From Leucobacter luti (lineage in GTDB: Bacteria > Actinomycetota > Actinomycetes > Actinomycetales > Microbacteriaceae): 64,000 nucleotides of DNA. The stretch is from positions 611,000 to 674,999 of the forward strand of contig NZ_SHKI01000002.1 in the NCBI RefSeq assembly GCF_004217175.1, given 5' to 3'. Shown one piece after another: positions 8,985 through 16,773 of this stretch. Each line of letters starts with the position of its first letter. Within the stretch, counting starts at the first letter, position 1. The notes beneath the pieces are model-generated. The model did not search any database. It was given only the letters and a program-made list of their open reading frames with translations, and had not been told where the DNA came from. The position numbers were made by a program, and so were the translations under genes.

Positions 8985-9812
8985 ATGGACAAGGACAGCG
9001 GAGTTCAGGGACGGGTCGTCGTGATCACCGGCGGCGGCACCGGGATCGGTGCGGCGGTCGCTGAGCGGTATGCGGCGGATGGCGCCACCGTGGTGGTGGT
9101 GGGGCGGCGCGCTGAGCCGCTCGAAGCGGTCGCCGCGCGCACGGGCGCAACCACGGTGGTCGCAGACGCCGCCGACGGGGCGTCGGCGCGCGCCGCGGTC
9201 GCGCGGATCGTTGCGGACTTCGGCGGCATCGACGTGCTGATCCTCAACGCCGGCGGGCACGGCTTTGCGCCGGTCGGGGAGACGAGCGACGAGGACTGGG
9301 CGAGCGCGATCACGGCGAACCTGTCGACCGGCTTCGTGATGGCCCGCGAGGCGCTTCCGGCACTGCTGGCGCGCGCCGGCGAGTCCGGGGGCAGCGAGAT
9401 CGTGCTCGTGTCGTCGCTCGCCGGCCTCTTCGCCGGCCCCTCGGTCGCCGGGTACACGGTGGGGAAGCACGCGCTCATCGGGCTGACGCGCAGCCTTGCG
9501 CGCGACTACAGTCGGCGCGGGGTGCGCGTGAACGCGGTCTGTCCCGGGTGGGTGCGCACGCCGATGGCCGACGCTGAGATGGACGAGTTCGCGGCGCACG
9601 CCCCCGAGATTGGTGATCGCGAGGCTGGATACGCCGCGGTGACCCGCGACGTCCCGCTTGGGCGCGCCGCGGAGCCCGCTGAGATCGCCTCGATCGTGCG
9701 CTTCCTCGGCTCGCGCGACTCGTCGTACATGACCGGGTCCGTGCTCGTCGCCGACGGCGGCGCGCACATCGTCGACCTGCCGACGCTCGCGTTCGAGCAC
9801 GCCGGCATGTAG
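8985..9812 (+). CDS. short-chain dehydrogenase/reductase
   Basis: A 275-residue NAD(P)-dependent oxidoreductase. Cofactor motif TGGGTGIG is near residue 15, NAGG near residue 88, and the catalytic Ser and YTVGK (Tyr/Lys) lie around residues 142-158. VNAVCPGWVRTPM and the C-terminal SSYMTGSVLVADGG are typical. GAAAGG-like sequence (GAAAGGA, 8969-8975) precedes the ATG at 8985 by 9 bases. It diverges from the copper amine oxidase gene. In Klebsiella the tyramine-induced moaE encodes an SDR next to moaF, so a role in processing the amine-derived carbonyl or alcohol is plausible (inference). The exact substrate cannot be read from the sequence. Confidence 0.88.
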   Translation: MDKDSGVQGRVVVITGGGTGIGAAVAERYAADGATVVVVGRRAEPLEAVAARTGATTVVADAADGASARAAVARIVADFGGIDVLILNAGGHGFAPVGETSDEDWASAITANLSTGFVMAREALPALLARAGESGGSEIVLVSSLAGLFAGPSVAGYTVGKHALIGLTRSLARDYSRRGVRVNAVCPGWVRTPMADAEMDEFAAHAPEIGDREAGYAAVTRDVPLGRAAEPAEIASIVRFLGSRDSSYMTGSVLVADGGAHIVDLPTLAFEHAGM

Positions 9813-9835
9813 GCCGGGCGGACGCCCGCCCGGCC
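9812..9835. terminator. hairpin terminator between convergent SDR genes
   Basis: A perfect 10-bp stem, GGCCGGGCGG against CCGCCCGGCC, with loop ACGC. It begins at the last base of the upstream SDR stop and precedes the stop of the convergent SDR at 9857. Confidence 0.75.
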
Positions 9836-9856
9836 ACTCAGCCCCGGCGTCCCGGG

Positions 9857-10666
9857 TTACGCCTCGGCGTCCGGTGTGCGGATGCCGAGGCTGAGCGCCG
9901 CGCTCAGCTGCACCGGGTCGCCCGCGGCGGATCCGCCGTCGACCATGTACTCGCCGCCCGTGATGTAGCTCGCGTCGTTCGACGCGAGGAACGCCACGAG
10001 CGTGGCGACCTCCTCGGCTCTGCCCGCGCGGCCCAGGGCAGCGAACGGGAAGTGGTCTGCTGCGGCACCGAGGTCGCCGATCATCGGCGTGAGGATCGTG
10101 CCGGGGTGCACCGAGTTGACGCGCACGCCGAACGGTCCGAGTTCGAGTGCCGCCGAGCGCGTGAGCCCGCGCACCGCGAACTTGCTCGCCGAGTAGGCGG
10201 TCGCGTTCGCCTGCCCCTGGATCCCGGCGAGCGACGAGACGTTGATGATCGCCCCGGAGCCGCGCTCGCGCATCGCGGGTGCGACGGCCTGCATGCCGAG
10301 GAAGACGCCGCGGACGTTGACGCTGAGGATCTTGTCGAGGCCCTCGACGGTCTCCTCGGAGAGCGGCAGCATCCGAAGGATTCCGGCGTTATTGACGAGC
10401 GTGTCGATGCGCCCGTGCGCACTCAGCGTGTGTTCCACGACCCGGGCCCAGTCGTCGGGACTCGACACGTCGTGCGTGACGAAGCTCGCGCGCTCCCCGA
10501 GCTCCGCGGCGAGGTGCTCGCCAGCCTCGGCATTGAAATCAGTGATCACGACGGCGGCGGCACCGCGCTCAAGAAAGAGGCGTGCTTCGGCGGCGCCCTG
10601 TCCGCCAGCGCCGCCGGTGATGATCGCGACGGCGTCGTGCAACTGGGGGTGTGTGTTCTCGGCCAT
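9857..10666 (-). CDS. short-chain dehydrogenase/reductase
   Basis: A 269-residue classical SDR. Cofactor site TGGAGGQG is near residue 17, aspartate in ITDFN suggests NAD preference, NNAG lies near residue 92, and the catalytic Ser and YSASK lie near residues 144-163. The ending YITGGEYMVDGGSAAG is of the family usually annotated as cyclopentanol or 3-alpha-hydroxysteroid dehydrogenase. AAGGGA precedes the ATG. It converges with the other SDR and has its own promoter region with a perfect palindrome at 10745-10761. Substrate unknown; it may oxidise an alcohol in the amine pathway. Confidence 0.88.
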   Translation of the reverse strand: MAENTHPQLHDAVAIITGGAGGQGAAEARLFLERGAAAVVITDFNAEAGEHLAAELGERASFVTHDVSSPDDWARVVEHTLSAHGRIDTLVNNAGILRMLPLSEETVEGLDKILSVNVRGVFLGMQAVAPAMRERGSGAIINVSSLAGIQGQANATAYSASKFAVRGLTRSAALELGPFGVRVNSVHPGTILTPMIGDLGAAADHFPFAALGRAGRAEEVATLVAFLASNDASYITGGEYMVDGGSAAGDPVQLSAALSLGIRTPDAEA

Positions 10667-10717
10667 GGGAGTTCCCTTTCACAGGCCCGCCGGGTTTCGG
10701 CCTGAGCCTATGGCTCA

Positions 10718-10761
10718 ATTGTACCCCAGAAAATTGCTTCTGACCTGGGGTATAACCCCAG
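10718..10761 (-). promoter_or_regulatory. promoter region with 17-bp perfect palindrome and half site
   Basis: CTGGGGT, three bases, ACCCCAG forms a perfect inverted repeat at 10745-10761. A further half site TACCCCAG lies at 10722-10729, overlapping a TACAAT -10-like hexamer on the minus strand (10718-10723). The sites flank the presumed promoter of the SDR at 9857-10666, as expected for a repressor operator. The regulator is not identified. Confidence 0.45.
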
Positions 10762-10775
10762 CGAACTCTGCTACA

Positions 10776-10827
10776 CGCCCGTGGGGCGGGGTGCAGACCG
10801 GCCGGTCTGCACCCCGCCCCACGGGCG
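10776..10827. terminator. 26-bp perfect inverted repeat, terminator of the Liv operon
   Basis: The two 26-base halves meet at 10801/10802 without a spacer, so the hairpin tip must open by a few bases. It lies 15 bp after the livF stop at 10843 (minus strand), between that operon and the promoter of the neighbouring SDR. Confidence 0.8.
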
Positions 10828-10842
10828 GGAGCGGCGGGGCAG

Positions 10843-11538
10843 CTAGCCGCCGAGGTACGCCCGGCGCAGCAGCTCCGGATCGTCCTCGAGCGTCCGCGCG
10901 GGCCCTTGCGCGCGGCTCACCCGCCCGCTCGCGACGACCATCGCGTCGTCCGCGATCCCGAGCGCGAGGTGGGTGAACTGCTCCACGAGCAGCACGCCCA
11001 CGCCCGACGCGGCGATGTCCTGAATAATCGGGAGCAGCCGCATGAACACGACGGGGGCGAGGCCGAGCGACATCTCATCGATGAGCAGGAACCGCGGCCT
11101 TGACGCGAACGCCCGCGCGAGCACCACCATCTGCTGCTCGCCGCCCGAGAGCAGGACCGACTGCGCGTCGATCCGTTTTTCGAGCTCGGGAAATGACGCG
11201 AGCACCTCGTGCATCGCTGCCTCGGACCCGGCAGTGAGCATGAGGTTTTCCCGCACCGTGAGCGAGGGGAAGATTGCCCGCCCCTGCTCGATGTGCGCGA
11301 TCCCGAGCCGGGAGCGCTGCACGCGCGTGCGCTTGCCGATCGACTCGCCGTCGACGGCGATGTCACCGCCGGAGTGCTGGATCACGCCAGACACCGACTC
11401 GAGCAGACTCGTTTTCCCGGCACCGTTTGGTCCCACAAGCGCGAGGATCTCGCCGGCACGCACGGTGAGCGTCACGTCTGAGATCACCGGGCCCGCGCCG
11501 CGACTCACCGTCACGCCGGTCAGTTGCAGTTCACTCAT
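10843..11538 (-). CDS. livF: branched-chain/amide-type ABC transporter ATPase LivF
   Basis: A 231-residue ABC ATPase of the HAAT (Liv) family. Walker A GPNGAGKTS is near residue 35, the LivF-type LLSGGEQQMVVLARA signature near residue 137, Walker B RFLLIDE, and GLAPVV typical of LivF. Its ATG overlaps the stop of the upstream permease/ATPase fusion (TCATGA), so the two are translationally coupled. It is the last gene of moaF-livK-livH-livMG-livF. Together with the fused LivG domain it would power import of the ligand bound by LivK. Confidence 0.92.
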   Translation of the reverse strand: MSELQLTGVTVSRGAGPVISDVTLTVRAGEILALVGPNGAGKTSLLESVSGVIQHSGGDIAVDGESIGKRTRVQRSRLGIAHIEQGRAIFPSLTVRENLMLTAGSEAAMHEVLASFPELEKRIDAQSVLLSGGEQQMVVLARAFASRPRFLLIDEMSLGLAPVVFMRLLPIIQDIAASGVGVLLVEQFTHLALGIADDAMVVASGRVSRAQGPARTLEDDPELLRRAYLGG

Positions 11539-13307
11539 GAGCCAATCTCCGCATCTCCCATGTACGCCGCGATCACGGCGGGGTTGTCGAGCACGTCCTG
11601 CTGAGCACCCTGTGCGAGCACCCGACCGAAGTCGAGCACGGTGATCTCGGTGCACACGGTGCGCACGAGGTCGAGGTCGTGCTCGATGATCACGATCGCG
11701 GTGTCGAATCGCGACGGGATCCGCGTGAGGCGCTGCCCGAACTGCAGGTGCTCCTCGTGCGACAGCCCGGCGGCCGGCTCGTCGAGGATCAGCACCTTCG
11801 GCCCCGAGAGCACGGCCGCGGCAACCTCGATGAGGCGCCGCGTCCCCACGTCGACGTTCGACAGGTGCTCCTCGGGCGGTGGGCAGCCGAGGAACGCGAG
11901 TGCCTCCGCGAGCTCGTCGTGATCGAGGCGGCGACGCGCGACGAAGCGCACGTACGCCTCGACGGTGAGCTGCGGCGGCACACGATCCTGTTGGAAGGTG
12001 CGGCGCAGTCCGCGGCGGGCCCGCGCGGTCGGCGTAAGCGCCGTGATGTCTTCGCCGTCGAGCAGCACCGAGCCGGTGTGCTGCGGCAGGAAGCCGCTCA
12101 CGGCGTCGACGAACGTTGACTTCCCGGCGCCGTTGGGGCCGATCAGCCCCATGATCGAGCGGGGGCGCACCTGGAGCGTCACGTCGTCGAGCGCCTTCAG
12201 CGTGCCGAACTGGACCCCGAGGCCGCGGACTTCGAGCACGGGGCCGGCGTCCGCGGGCACGGGGAGCGCCGCCTCGGGAACCGCGAATGCGTCGAGCGCG
12301 GTGGTCGTCGCATCCTCGGTTGCCGCGGCAGTCGCGGCCACCACGGCCGCCCTGCGCCGTTTCACTCGCGATCTGAACACGCCGCGGATCGCCTCGCCGA
12401 GGTTTGAGCCGCTCGTGAGCGCCTGGATACCGAGCAGGCCAAAGACGACGAAGCCCCAGTCCTGCGGGATCCCCCACCGCTTCAGCAGCTCGGGCACGAG
12501 CACCCAGAGGATGCCGCCGAAGATCGCCATATCGATGAGGTAGGCGCCGCTCATCACCGCGAGGATGTAGATCGCGAGCGATTGGATGGGGGTAAAGCTC
12601 GACGCGTAGGGGATCCCCACCTGGCCGGCGAGGAGTCCGCCGGAGACCCCGCCGAGCGCCGCGCTGACCGCGAACGCCGAGAGCTTTGCGAGCCGCACGC
12701 TCTGGCCCACCGCGGCGGTGCCGCGCTCCGAGAACGCGACGGCCTTCCAGCTGCTCCCCACGCGGCTGCGCTGCAGCGCGTACACGCCGAGCGCGCACAC
12801 CACGAGCACGATCATGCAGAAGAAGAAGTACTCGCGATCGCTTGAAAACAGGCCCGGGCGCGCGACCGAGACCCCGTCGGCCTGGCCCGGGAACTGGGTC
12901 TGCACCAGCATGACGTCGAACGCGGCGGCGAAGCCGAGCGTGACGACGGCGAGATTGACGCCGCGCAGGCGCAGGGCGGGCAGACCGATCAGCACACCGG
13001 CGATGCCCGCCACGAGGGCGCCCGCGACGAGCCACACGGCGAATCCGCCCGGCGCGTCGTTCACGTTGAGCCAGGCGACCACCCACGCGCCGATCGCGGC
13101 GAAGGTGAGCTGACAGAGGGCGATGATGCCGGCGGAGCCGGTGACCACGCCGAGACCGAGCACCGCGATGGTCGCGGTGACCATGCTGACGGCGAGGTAG
13201 ACGACGTAGCCGGAGAGCCCGACGCTGAGCGCCCAGCCGATGGCGAGGGCGAGTACGGCGACGACGACGGGCGCGAGGGCACGCGCCTTTCGGTTAGCGA
13301 GCAGCAT
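11535..13307 (-). CDS. LivM permease fused to LivG ATPase
   Basis: A 590-residue fusion. Residues 1-310 are a LivM-type permease with 8-10 hydrophobic segments and the signature GLPALRLRGVNLAVVTLGF. A linker rich in Ala and Thr (about 318-350) joins an ATPase beginning VLEVRGLGVQFG, with Walker A GPNGAGKST near residue 385, a Walker B LILDEPAAGL and the LivG-type insertion. The first part overlaps the 3' end of livH by 14 bp. Single-chain LivMG proteins occur in other bacteria; here it leaves LivF as the only separate ATPase. The ABC signature region of the LivG half reads VDVGTRRLIEVAAAV, divergent from LSGGQ but usual among LivG-like proteins of this type. Confidence 0.92.
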   Translation of the reverse strand: MLLANRKARALAPVVVAVLALAIGWALSVGLSGYVVYLAVSMVTATIAVLGLGVVTGSAGIIALCQLTFAAIGAWVVAWLNVNDAPGGFAVWLVAGALVAGIAGVLIGLPALRLRGVNLAVVTLGFAAAFDVMLVQTQFPGQADGVSVARPGLFSSDREYFFFCMIVLVVCALGVYALQRSRVGSSWKAVAFSERGTAAVGQSVRLAKLSAFAVSAALGGVSGGLLAGQVGIPYASSFTPIQSLAIYILAVMSGAYLIDMAIFGGILWVLVPELLKRWGIPQDWGFVVFGLLGIQALTSGSNLGEAIRGVFRSRVKRRRAAVVAATAAATEDATTTALDAFAVPEAALPVPADAGPVLEVRGLGVQFGTLKALDDVTLQVRPRSIMGLIGPNGAGKSTFVDAVSGFLPQHTGSVLLDGEDITALTPTARARRGLRRTFQQDRVPPQLTVEAYVRFVARRRLDHDELAEALAFLGCPPPEEHLSNVDVGTRRLIEVAAAVLSGPKVLILDEPAAGLSHEEHLQFGQRLTRIPSRFDTAIVIIEHDLDLVRTVCTEITVLDFGRVLAQGAQQDVLDNPAVIAAYMGDAEIGS

Positions 13308-14169
13308 CCCACACCTCCTTCCGCTGCGACCAGAGCAGCAGGATCACGATGAACAGGAACGGGATGAAATCGCGCACGAGCGCGAGCTGCTCCACCTGGG
13401 CCACGACGCCGTTGATCAGCCCGAGCAGCAGGCCGCCCACCACGGCGAGATCGAGTCGCTTGAAGCCGCCGAGCAGCGCCGCGGCGGCTGCGGGGATGAT
13501 GAGCATCGAGAGGCTGACCGCGTCGTTCGACTGGGTTGGCGCGATGATGAGCACGGTGATTGCGCCGATTGCGCCGGTGACCGCCCACACGCCGATCGAC
13601 AGCGGCTTGGAGGCGATACCGATGAGCTCGGCCGTCGTCGGCCGGTCGGACAGCGCGCGGAGCTTGGTGCCGACCGTTGTCTTGCGCAGCAGTACCGCAG
13701 CAGCGAACGCGACGATGACCGCGAGGCTCACGGTTGCGACCGTGACCCAGCTCACGACGACGCCGGCGACGGAGAACGCCGGGCCGTTGAGGATCGGCGT
13801 GAACGGCTTCGGCTTGTTGCCGAACAGGATGTATGACAGCGACATGAGGAGGAGGAACGGGGCGACAGTCATCGCGGAGCGGGTCGACAGATCCGCCTCC
13901 GAGAGCCAGGTCGCCGCGATCCACCCGATGAGTGCGCTGAGCAGGGATCCGACGAGCACGCCGGCCACGGTGGCGAGCCACACGGGGAGCCCCAGCGAAC
14001 TGGCGAACCAGACGGAGATGAACGCGGCGAACATGCCGGTGGCCGCCTGCGCGAAGTTGACCACGCGCACGAGCCGTGACATGAGGGTGAGGGTGACCGC
14101 GAAGACCGCGTAGACACCGCCGGCGGCGAGGCCGGAGAGGGCACCCTGGAGGAGCGCGCCGCCGTTCAC
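13294..14169 (-). CDS. livH: branched-chain/amide-type ABC permease LivH
   Basis: A 291-residue inner-membrane permease with about eight hydrophobic segments. The start GALSGLAAGGVYAVFAVTLTLM and the loop GTKLRALSDRPTTAELIGI are diagnostic of LivH. The start is GTG at 14169, preceded by GGGAG; no ATG fits better. It sits between the solute receptor gene and the LivMG fusion and overlaps the latter by 14 bp. It forms the heterodimeric channel with the LivM half. Confidence 0.9.
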   Translation of the reverse strand: MNGGALLQGALSGLAAGGVYAVFAVTLTLMSRLVRVVNFAQAATGMFAAFISVWFASSLGLPVWLATVAGVLVGSLLSALIGWIAATWLSEADLSTRSAMTVAPFLLLMSLSYILFGNKPKPFTPILNGPAFSVAGVVVSWVTVATVSLAVIVAFAAAVLLRKTTVGTKLRALSDRPTTAELIGIASKPLSIGVWAVTGAIGAITVLIIAPTQSNDAVSLSMLIIPAAAAALLGGFKRLDLAVVGGLLLGLINGVVAQVEQLALVRDFIPFLFIVILLLWSQRKEVWDAAR

Positions 14170-14247
14170 GGGCGAGTCTCCCGCCCGTGCGGGAAAGTGT
14201 GATGAGTGTGCATGGGGTCCTTCGGGTCGAGCAACGGTGACGGAATC

Positions 14248-14298
14248 GTCGCGCCCGCCCGGACAGGAGACGGTTGCTCCTGCCCGGACGGGCGCGAC
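14248..14298. terminator. hairpin between livK and livH (attenuator-like)
   Basis: Arms 14248-14269 and 14277-14298 are 22 bases each with two mismatches and a 7-base loop. It lies directly after the livK stop (minus strand). It could reduce read-through so that the solute receptor is made in excess over the permease genes, a common arrangement in ABC operons. Confidence 0.65.
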
Positions 14299-14305
14299 GC
14301 GCAGG

Positions 14306-15490
14306 CTAGCTGGCGGGGATGGTCAGCCAATCGTCGGCCGACTTCTCCCAGGCTCCGGTGCCCGACTTGAGCACGACGGGCCAGCCGCCCGGCTCGAAGT
14401 CCTGGGCCGCGATCTTGTCGAACTCGTAGGGGAAGGCGATCATGTCGTTGTCGATGGGGGACATGCTCGACAGGGCCTCGTTGAGGCTGTCGCGGGTGAT
14501 GTCGCCCTCGATCGACTGCAGTACCTCGACCATGAACGTCGCGGCCAGGTAGCCGCCCTGACTGAACGAGGTGAGCGTGATGTCGTTCTCCTCCATCAGC
14601 GACTTCCAGTCGGCGTTGATCTCGTTGTCCTCGGTAAAGGGGTAGAACTCGGCCGGAACGTTGACGCCGGCTCCGGCGTTGTCAACCGCGGCGGCGAAGC
14701 TCTCGCTGTAGGTGGAGGTGAGGAAGAGGAAGGTCACGTCGTCCCAGCCCTGCTGGTTTGCGGCCTTGATCTGGCCGATCGCGTCGGGCTCGACCGCGTT
14801 GCTCACGATCGCATCGCAGCCGGCCTCCTTCGCCTTCACCACGTACGGCGTGTAGTCAGAGCCGCCGTAGGGGACCGTGTCGTCGATGAGCGTCGGTTCC
14901 TTCCCTGTGATGGTGCTCCAGCGCTCAACCGCGGCCGCGTACGCCGGGCCGGTCGAGCCGATCACGCTCGTGAACACGCACAGGCTCTCGAGCCCCAGCT
15001 CCTCCGAGCCGTACAGCATCGTGAGCGTGGTGTCGTTGAACGGGCCGATGTTCACGGGGGCGACGTTCGGCGAGTTGAAGCAGCCCGGGTCCACGCCAAT
15101 GCCCTGGATCGAGCGCACGCCCTCCTGCTCGTAGTACTTTGCGTTGATCTCGCAGTCGAGCAGTGAAGCGCCGCCCACGAGGCCGATCACCTCGTCACTG
15201 CCGACCAGCTCGCGGGCCGAGGCGGTCGCGGTTGCCGGATCGGCCTTGTCGTCCATCGCCTTGTACTCGATCTGACGGCCGTTGATGCCGCCGTCGGCGT
15301 TGACCTTGTCGAACACCGCGGCGGCCGCCTGGGACGCCTCGGGGAACGTCGCCGCGCCGCTGATCGTGTTCACAGAGCCGAGCTTGATGGGGGCGGAATC
15401 GCCGCCAGCGTCTGCGCCGCCGGCGCAACCGCTGAGGACGAGGGCTGCCGCCGCGGTGAGCGCCGCGGCGCGTGCAATGCGGAGTTTCAT
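14306..15490 (-). CDS. Liv-type ABC substrate-binding lipoprotein
   Basis: A 394-residue periplasmic-binding-protein type I receptor (Peripla_BP_6). The signal peptide MKLRIARAAALTAAAALVLSGC ends in lipobox LSGC. The mature chain starts with IKLGSVNTISGAATFPE and contains NADGGINGRQIEYKAMDDKADP, typical of amino-acid/amide receptors. AAAGGA precedes the ATG by 7 bases. It follows moaF by 86 bp and precedes livH, separated by a hairpin. Ligand unknown; the setting with amine oxidase, MoaF and an AraC/FeaR-like regulator suggests an aromatic amine or amino acid (inference). Confidence 0.92.
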   Translation of the reverse strand: MKLRIARAAALTAAAALVLSGCAGGADAGGDSAPIKLGSVNTISGAATFPEASQAAAAVFDKVNADGGINGRQIEYKAMDDKADPATATASARELVGSDEVIGLVGGASLLDCEINAKYYEQEGVRSIQGIGVDPGCFNSPNVAPVNIGPFNDTTLTMLYGSEELGLESLCVFTSVIGSTGPAYAAAVERWSTITGKEPTLIDDTVPYGGSDYTPYVVKAKEAGCDAIVSNAVEPDAIGQIKAANQQGWDDVTFLFLTSTYSESFAAAVDNAGAGVNVPAEFYPFTEDNEINADWKSLMEENDITLTSFSQGGYLAATFMVEVLQSIEGDITRDSLNEALSSMSPIDNDMIAFPYEFDKIAAQDFEPGGWPVVLKSGTGAWEKSADDWLTIPAS

Positions 15491-15576
15491 GGGTGGTCCT
15501 TTCGAAAGGGTGAGAAAAGGATGGTGAAGCGGGATGGGGCGTGAAGTGTGAGGAGGCGAGGCGGGTGCACCGCGCC

Positions 15577-16392
15577 CTACACCGGCTGGACGTCCGGGTA
15601 CGTGACGGAACCGATGGGGTAGATGTGGCCGCCGGCGCGCGAGTGCTCAGCAGCGCCGTCCCCGGCGATGCCCAGGAACGCGCCGGTGGTGCGCAGCTGG
15701 TAGCCAAGATCGTGCAGCCAGACGCTGGCGACCGCGATCCGGAACTCGCGGAAGCAGAACAGGTACAGGCCGTCGGCGAACTTCCAGACCGTCGAGAGGT
15801 CAGTGTCGCCGTGGCCACGCTGCACGCCCTGCACGCACTGCCAGGCGTAGCGCTCGCTCGACATGTAGACGTGCTCGTAGAGGTGGAACGGGCTGTAGCG
15901 GTACAGGTTGCGCTTACCGATGAGGTCGCGCGAGGGGGCGGGGACGGCGCCGGTCGGGCTGCCGCCGTCGGTGATCCCAGCCCAGAACGTCTGGCCCACG
16001 CGCGGCTCGGTGCCCGCGTCCTCGGGGCCGATGAGTGAGCGGGTCACGAGCGCGCGGTGCGTCGTCTCCGAATACACGATCGTGAGCGCTTCGAGCTCGC
16101 GCGAATCGAGCGGGAGGTGCACAAAGACCACGTCATCGCGCACGCGCACCGCGTCGTAGGGGTCGGTGAGCTCGCCCGCCGTGACGATCGCGCCCGTTGC
16201 GCTCCAGCGGACGGTGTCCGCGTCGAACGCGAGGGCGAGGCGGGTGTCGTCGTCGAGCGTGAGCGCGATCGTCACGCCCGCGAGCGAGGCGTCAGGAAGC
16301 CTGAACGTGTCGATTCCCGCGGCGAACTCGTCGTAACTGCGCCACTCGTTCGGGTCCGCGGGCGTGGTGTCGGCGCTGGGCATCGTCGTCAT
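15577..16392 (-). CDS. MoaF-family protein (monoamine-regulon type)
   Basis: A 271-residue protein with the two-part MoaF layout: an N-terminal half containing WRSYDEFAAGIDTFRLP, and a C-terminal half with the strong hallmark HLYEHVYMSSERYAWQCVQG, DTDLSTVWKFADGLYLFCFRE and RTTGAFLGIAG. MoaF was named from the tyramine-induced moaEF operon of Klebsiella; its biochemical role is not established. Database labels linking it to molybdenum cofactor synthesis come from the gene name and should not be trusted. ATG at 16392 is preceded by GGAG at 8 bases. It heads the minus-strand run into the Liv transporter and lies just downstream of an AraC-type regulator gene. Confidence 0.85.
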   Translation of the reverse strand: MTTMPSADTTPADPNEWRSYDEFAAGIDTFRLPDASLAGVTIALTLDDDTRLALAFDADTVRWSATGAIVTAGELTDPYDAVRVRDDVVFVHLPLDSRELEALTIVYSETTHRALVTRSLIGPEDAGTEPRVGQTFWAGITDGGSPTGAVPAPSRDLIGKRNLYRYSPFHLYEHVYMSSERYAWQCVQGVQRGHGDTDLSTVWKFADGLYLFCFREFRIAVASVWLHDLGYQLRTTGAFLGIAGDGAAEHSRAGGHIYPIGSVTYPDVQPV

Positions 16393-16489
16393 TGCTGGCA
16401 CTCCTCTGTGTCCTCGCACTGCGTTGGGCGGAGGGACGGGAGCTGACGGTGGGCCGTGGCCCGCGGGCGTCACTGCCCGTCCTCATCCT

Positions 16490-16512
16490 GAACTGTACGC
16501 AGCGTATAGTTC
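16490..16512. promoter_or_regulatory. 23-bp near-perfect palindrome, candidate operator of moaF-liv operon
   Basis: GAACTGTACG, CAG, CGTATAGTTC. The arms are complementary except at one position. It lies about 100 bp upstream of the moaF ATG and is the only strongly symmetric site in the gap, so it may bind the adjacent AraC/FeaR-like regulator or another dimeric factor. Confidence 0.45.
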
Positions 16513-16636
16513 TCGCGCAGCGGGGAGTGCACGGGCCTGCAGTCACAGACAAGGCTCGTGCTCTGCGGGTCAACGAGTGTCACAGAACGGTTGCGGTGCC
16601 GGGGAGCCCGGGGTGGCACAGCGCCGCGCTCGGCGT

Positions 16637-16719
16637 GCGGGCGCGAGGCGCGAGGTGCGATGGCACGCGGGGCAGTGGAGCGCGCGGGCGCGAGGCGCGA
16701 GGTGCGATGGCGCGCGGGG
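16637..16719. repeat. 36-bp direct repeat, two copies, period 47
   Basis: Copies at 16637-16672 and 16684-16719 differ at one base (A/G). Both begin GCGGGCGCGAGGCGCGAGG. They lie between the AraC stop and the moaF promoter region, with no coding signal. Confidence 0.8.
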
Positions 16720-16773
16720 AGGTGGCGCGGTGGGGCGGGGAGCGTGCGGCGGCGCGCGGTGCCGCGGGCGGGG

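Larger units (their letters stand above)
16393..16773. other. intergenic region between moaF-like and AraC genes with operator and direct repeat
   Basis: This 381-bp gap has no credible gene. It holds the near-perfect palindrome at 16490-16512 and, next to the AraC gene, a 36-bp direct repeat (16637-16672 and 16684-16719, one mismatch, period 47). Confidence 0.6.

Noticed and set aside
11535-13307. Frameshift or missing stop between livM and livG
   Set aside because: The joined frame is continuous, with a plausible linker and intact domains on both sides; such fusions are known.
15577-16392. Molybdenum cofactor biosynthesis protein F
   Set aside because: The label derives from the name MoaF; the family comes from a monoamine-induced operon and no other cofactor genes are here.
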